From: Anaerolineae bacterium
GTDB taxonomy: Bacteria; Chloroflexota; Anaerolineae; Aggregatilineales; Phototrophicaceae
Assembly: GCA_020848855.1 (NCBI GenBank)
Contig: JADLHH010000055.1
Coordinates: 1-14,292 of the forward strand
Direction: 5' to 3'
Length of the DNA: 14,292 bases
Notes under the pieces: generated by a model
The model's database searches: none
Told to the model about the DNA's origin: nothing
Seen by the model: only the letters and a program-made list of their open reading frames with translations
Shown: positions 13,756 to 14,292 of the stretch, piece after piece
Position numbering within the stretch: the stretch's first letter is position 1
Layout of the letters: each line of letters opens with the position of its first letter
Translations under genes and position numbers: made by a program

Positions 13756-13785
13756 GTAGCTGAGGTTTGGTATTTTCTTACAATT

Positions 13786-13861
13786 TATACAAACTCATCT
13801 TAACCGTTGTCATTGTATGATGAGATTGCCATTGAATAAGGTAATGATGAGCGTTTGTATA
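13786..13861. promoter_or_regulatory. Long imperfect inverted repeat in AT-rich gap before the last gene
   Basis: TATACAAACTCATC (13786-13799) is complementary to GATGAGCGTTTGTATA (13846-13861), except for a 2-base insertion in the right arm. The arms thus pair over 14 bases. The 46-nt interval holds a further GATGAG (13819-13824), giving ATGATGAG twice in direct orientation (13817-13824 and 13844-13851). The gap 13663-13913 is visibly AT-rich beside GC-rich genes. Possible roles are a repressor operator, a structured leader RNA, or a remnant of mobile DNA. No clear -35/-10 pair was found within it. Confidence 0.4.
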
Positions 13862-13902
13862 TTCTTTGTTAATTTCGATTATGATTAACTCGCGGCGCTG
13901 GC

Positions 13903-13908
13903 AGGGGA
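13903..13908 (+). promoter_or_regulatory. Ribosome binding site of the last gene
   Basis: AGGGGA lies 5 nt before ATG 13914. A second possible site, AGAGG (13946-13950), lies 5 nt before an in-frame ATG at 13956, so two starts are possible. The earlier, better-matched one was chosen. Confidence 0.5.
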
Positions 13909-13913
13909 ATAAG

Positions 13914-14285
13914 ATGATGATGGCAACGTCCGACCAAGTTTCGAAAGAGGGCAAGATGGACCGATTTTACAGTGAGCCGGATGAAAACGTAGGACGTATT
14001 TACCGGCACTGGAGTCCAACTTCCGAAAAGTATGCTGGCGGCGACGCGCTGTTGACCGCGCTCGATGAGGGCTGGGAAGTCGACGGTGTGATCTTCCGCC
14101 AGGAATTCTGGCTGGCGGGCGTGCGCCGGGTCTGCGTGTTTCATGTCGACCTGCGTCGTGACGGCGAGACTGCCAAGATGCAGGTCATCCAGAACCCATA
14201 CGTCACCCGTATGGTTCACGAACTCGGCAGTCAGGTGGTGTTGATCAACCAGCGCAAGCAGACGGATTTCGACCGCTGGTCATAG
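13914..14285 (+). CDS. Small soluble protein of unknown function
   Basis: I do not recognise this 123-residue protein. It is hydrophilic, with no signal peptide and no membrane helix, and predicted to be mixed alpha/beta from the residue pattern. Visible features are an aromatic N-terminal stretch (MDRFYSEPDENVGRIYRHW), then a probable helix (DALLTALDEGWEVDGVI), then two likely strands (EFWLAGVRRVCVFHVDLRR and AKMQVIQNPYVTRMV). The C-terminus is QVVLINQRKQTDFDRWS. There are one cysteine and no CxxC, HxH or nucleotide-binding motif. The frame is open further up to a TTG at 13866 and an ATG at 13881, but both lack a ribosome binding site. The gene follows an AT-rich gap holding a long inverted repeat, so separate regulation is likely. 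A short gene near the window edge may be followed by partners that cannot be seen. Confidence 0.65.
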   Translation: MMMATSDQVSKEGKMDRFYSEPDENVGRIYRHWSPTSEKYAGGDALLTALDEGWEVDGVIFRQEFWLAGVRRVCVFHVDLRRDGETAKMQVIQNPYVTRMVHELGSQVVLINQRKQTDFDRWS

Positions 14286-14292
14286 AGTGTGC

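Overview
The window is GC-rich bacterial chromosome, apart from one AT-rich gap near the right end. Gene content suggests an uncultured, probably aerobic or facultative member of Chloroflexota (Anaerolineae-like): a membrane-anchored TPR protein, a GH94 sugar phosphorylase, a citrate synthase fused to a DNA-binding helix-turn-helix, a PH-domain membrane protein, a UvrD-like helicase pair with a RecB-like nuclease, an ECF sigma factor with a pentapeptide-repeat protein, and an MFS exporter. This taxonomic guess rests on recalled family resemblance, not on a marker gene. No rRNA, tRNA, CRISPR array, transposase or prophage gene was seen.

Layout, left to right. Positions 1-2909 (+): the end of a TPR protein, then a GH94 phosphorylase 23 nt downstream. 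Positions 2910-3256: a degraded gene fragment cut short by a 9-bp-periodic intergenic repeat. Positions 3257-4946 (+): the HTH-citrate synthase and a small PH-domain protein. Positions 4950-10226 (-): a three-gene operon with 8-nt and 4-nt overlaps. Its order is a helicase-like protein with a degenerate motif II, a full UvrD/PcrA-type helicase, and a separate PD-(D/E)XK nuclease. Positions 10227-10633: a gap holding a structured repeat made of nested inverted repeats. Positions 10634-12242 (+): the ECF sigma factor and pentapeptide-repeat protein, ending at a strong intrinsic terminator. Positions 12400-13662 (+): the MFS transporter. Positions 13663-13913: an AT-rich gap with a long imperfect inverted repeat. 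Positions 13914-14285 (+): a small protein of unknown function.

The most coherent system is the minus-strand trio. Its parts are those of AddAB/AdnAB-type end-processing machines (two SF1 helicase-fold subunits plus a RecB-family nuclease), but the nuclease is a separate polypeptide and has lost one of the four cysteines usually found in iron-sulfur versions. The second is the sigma factor/pentapeptide-repeat pair, where a DNA-mimic-type protein sits where an anti-sigma factor is often found. Both functional readings are inferences from sequence and gene order.
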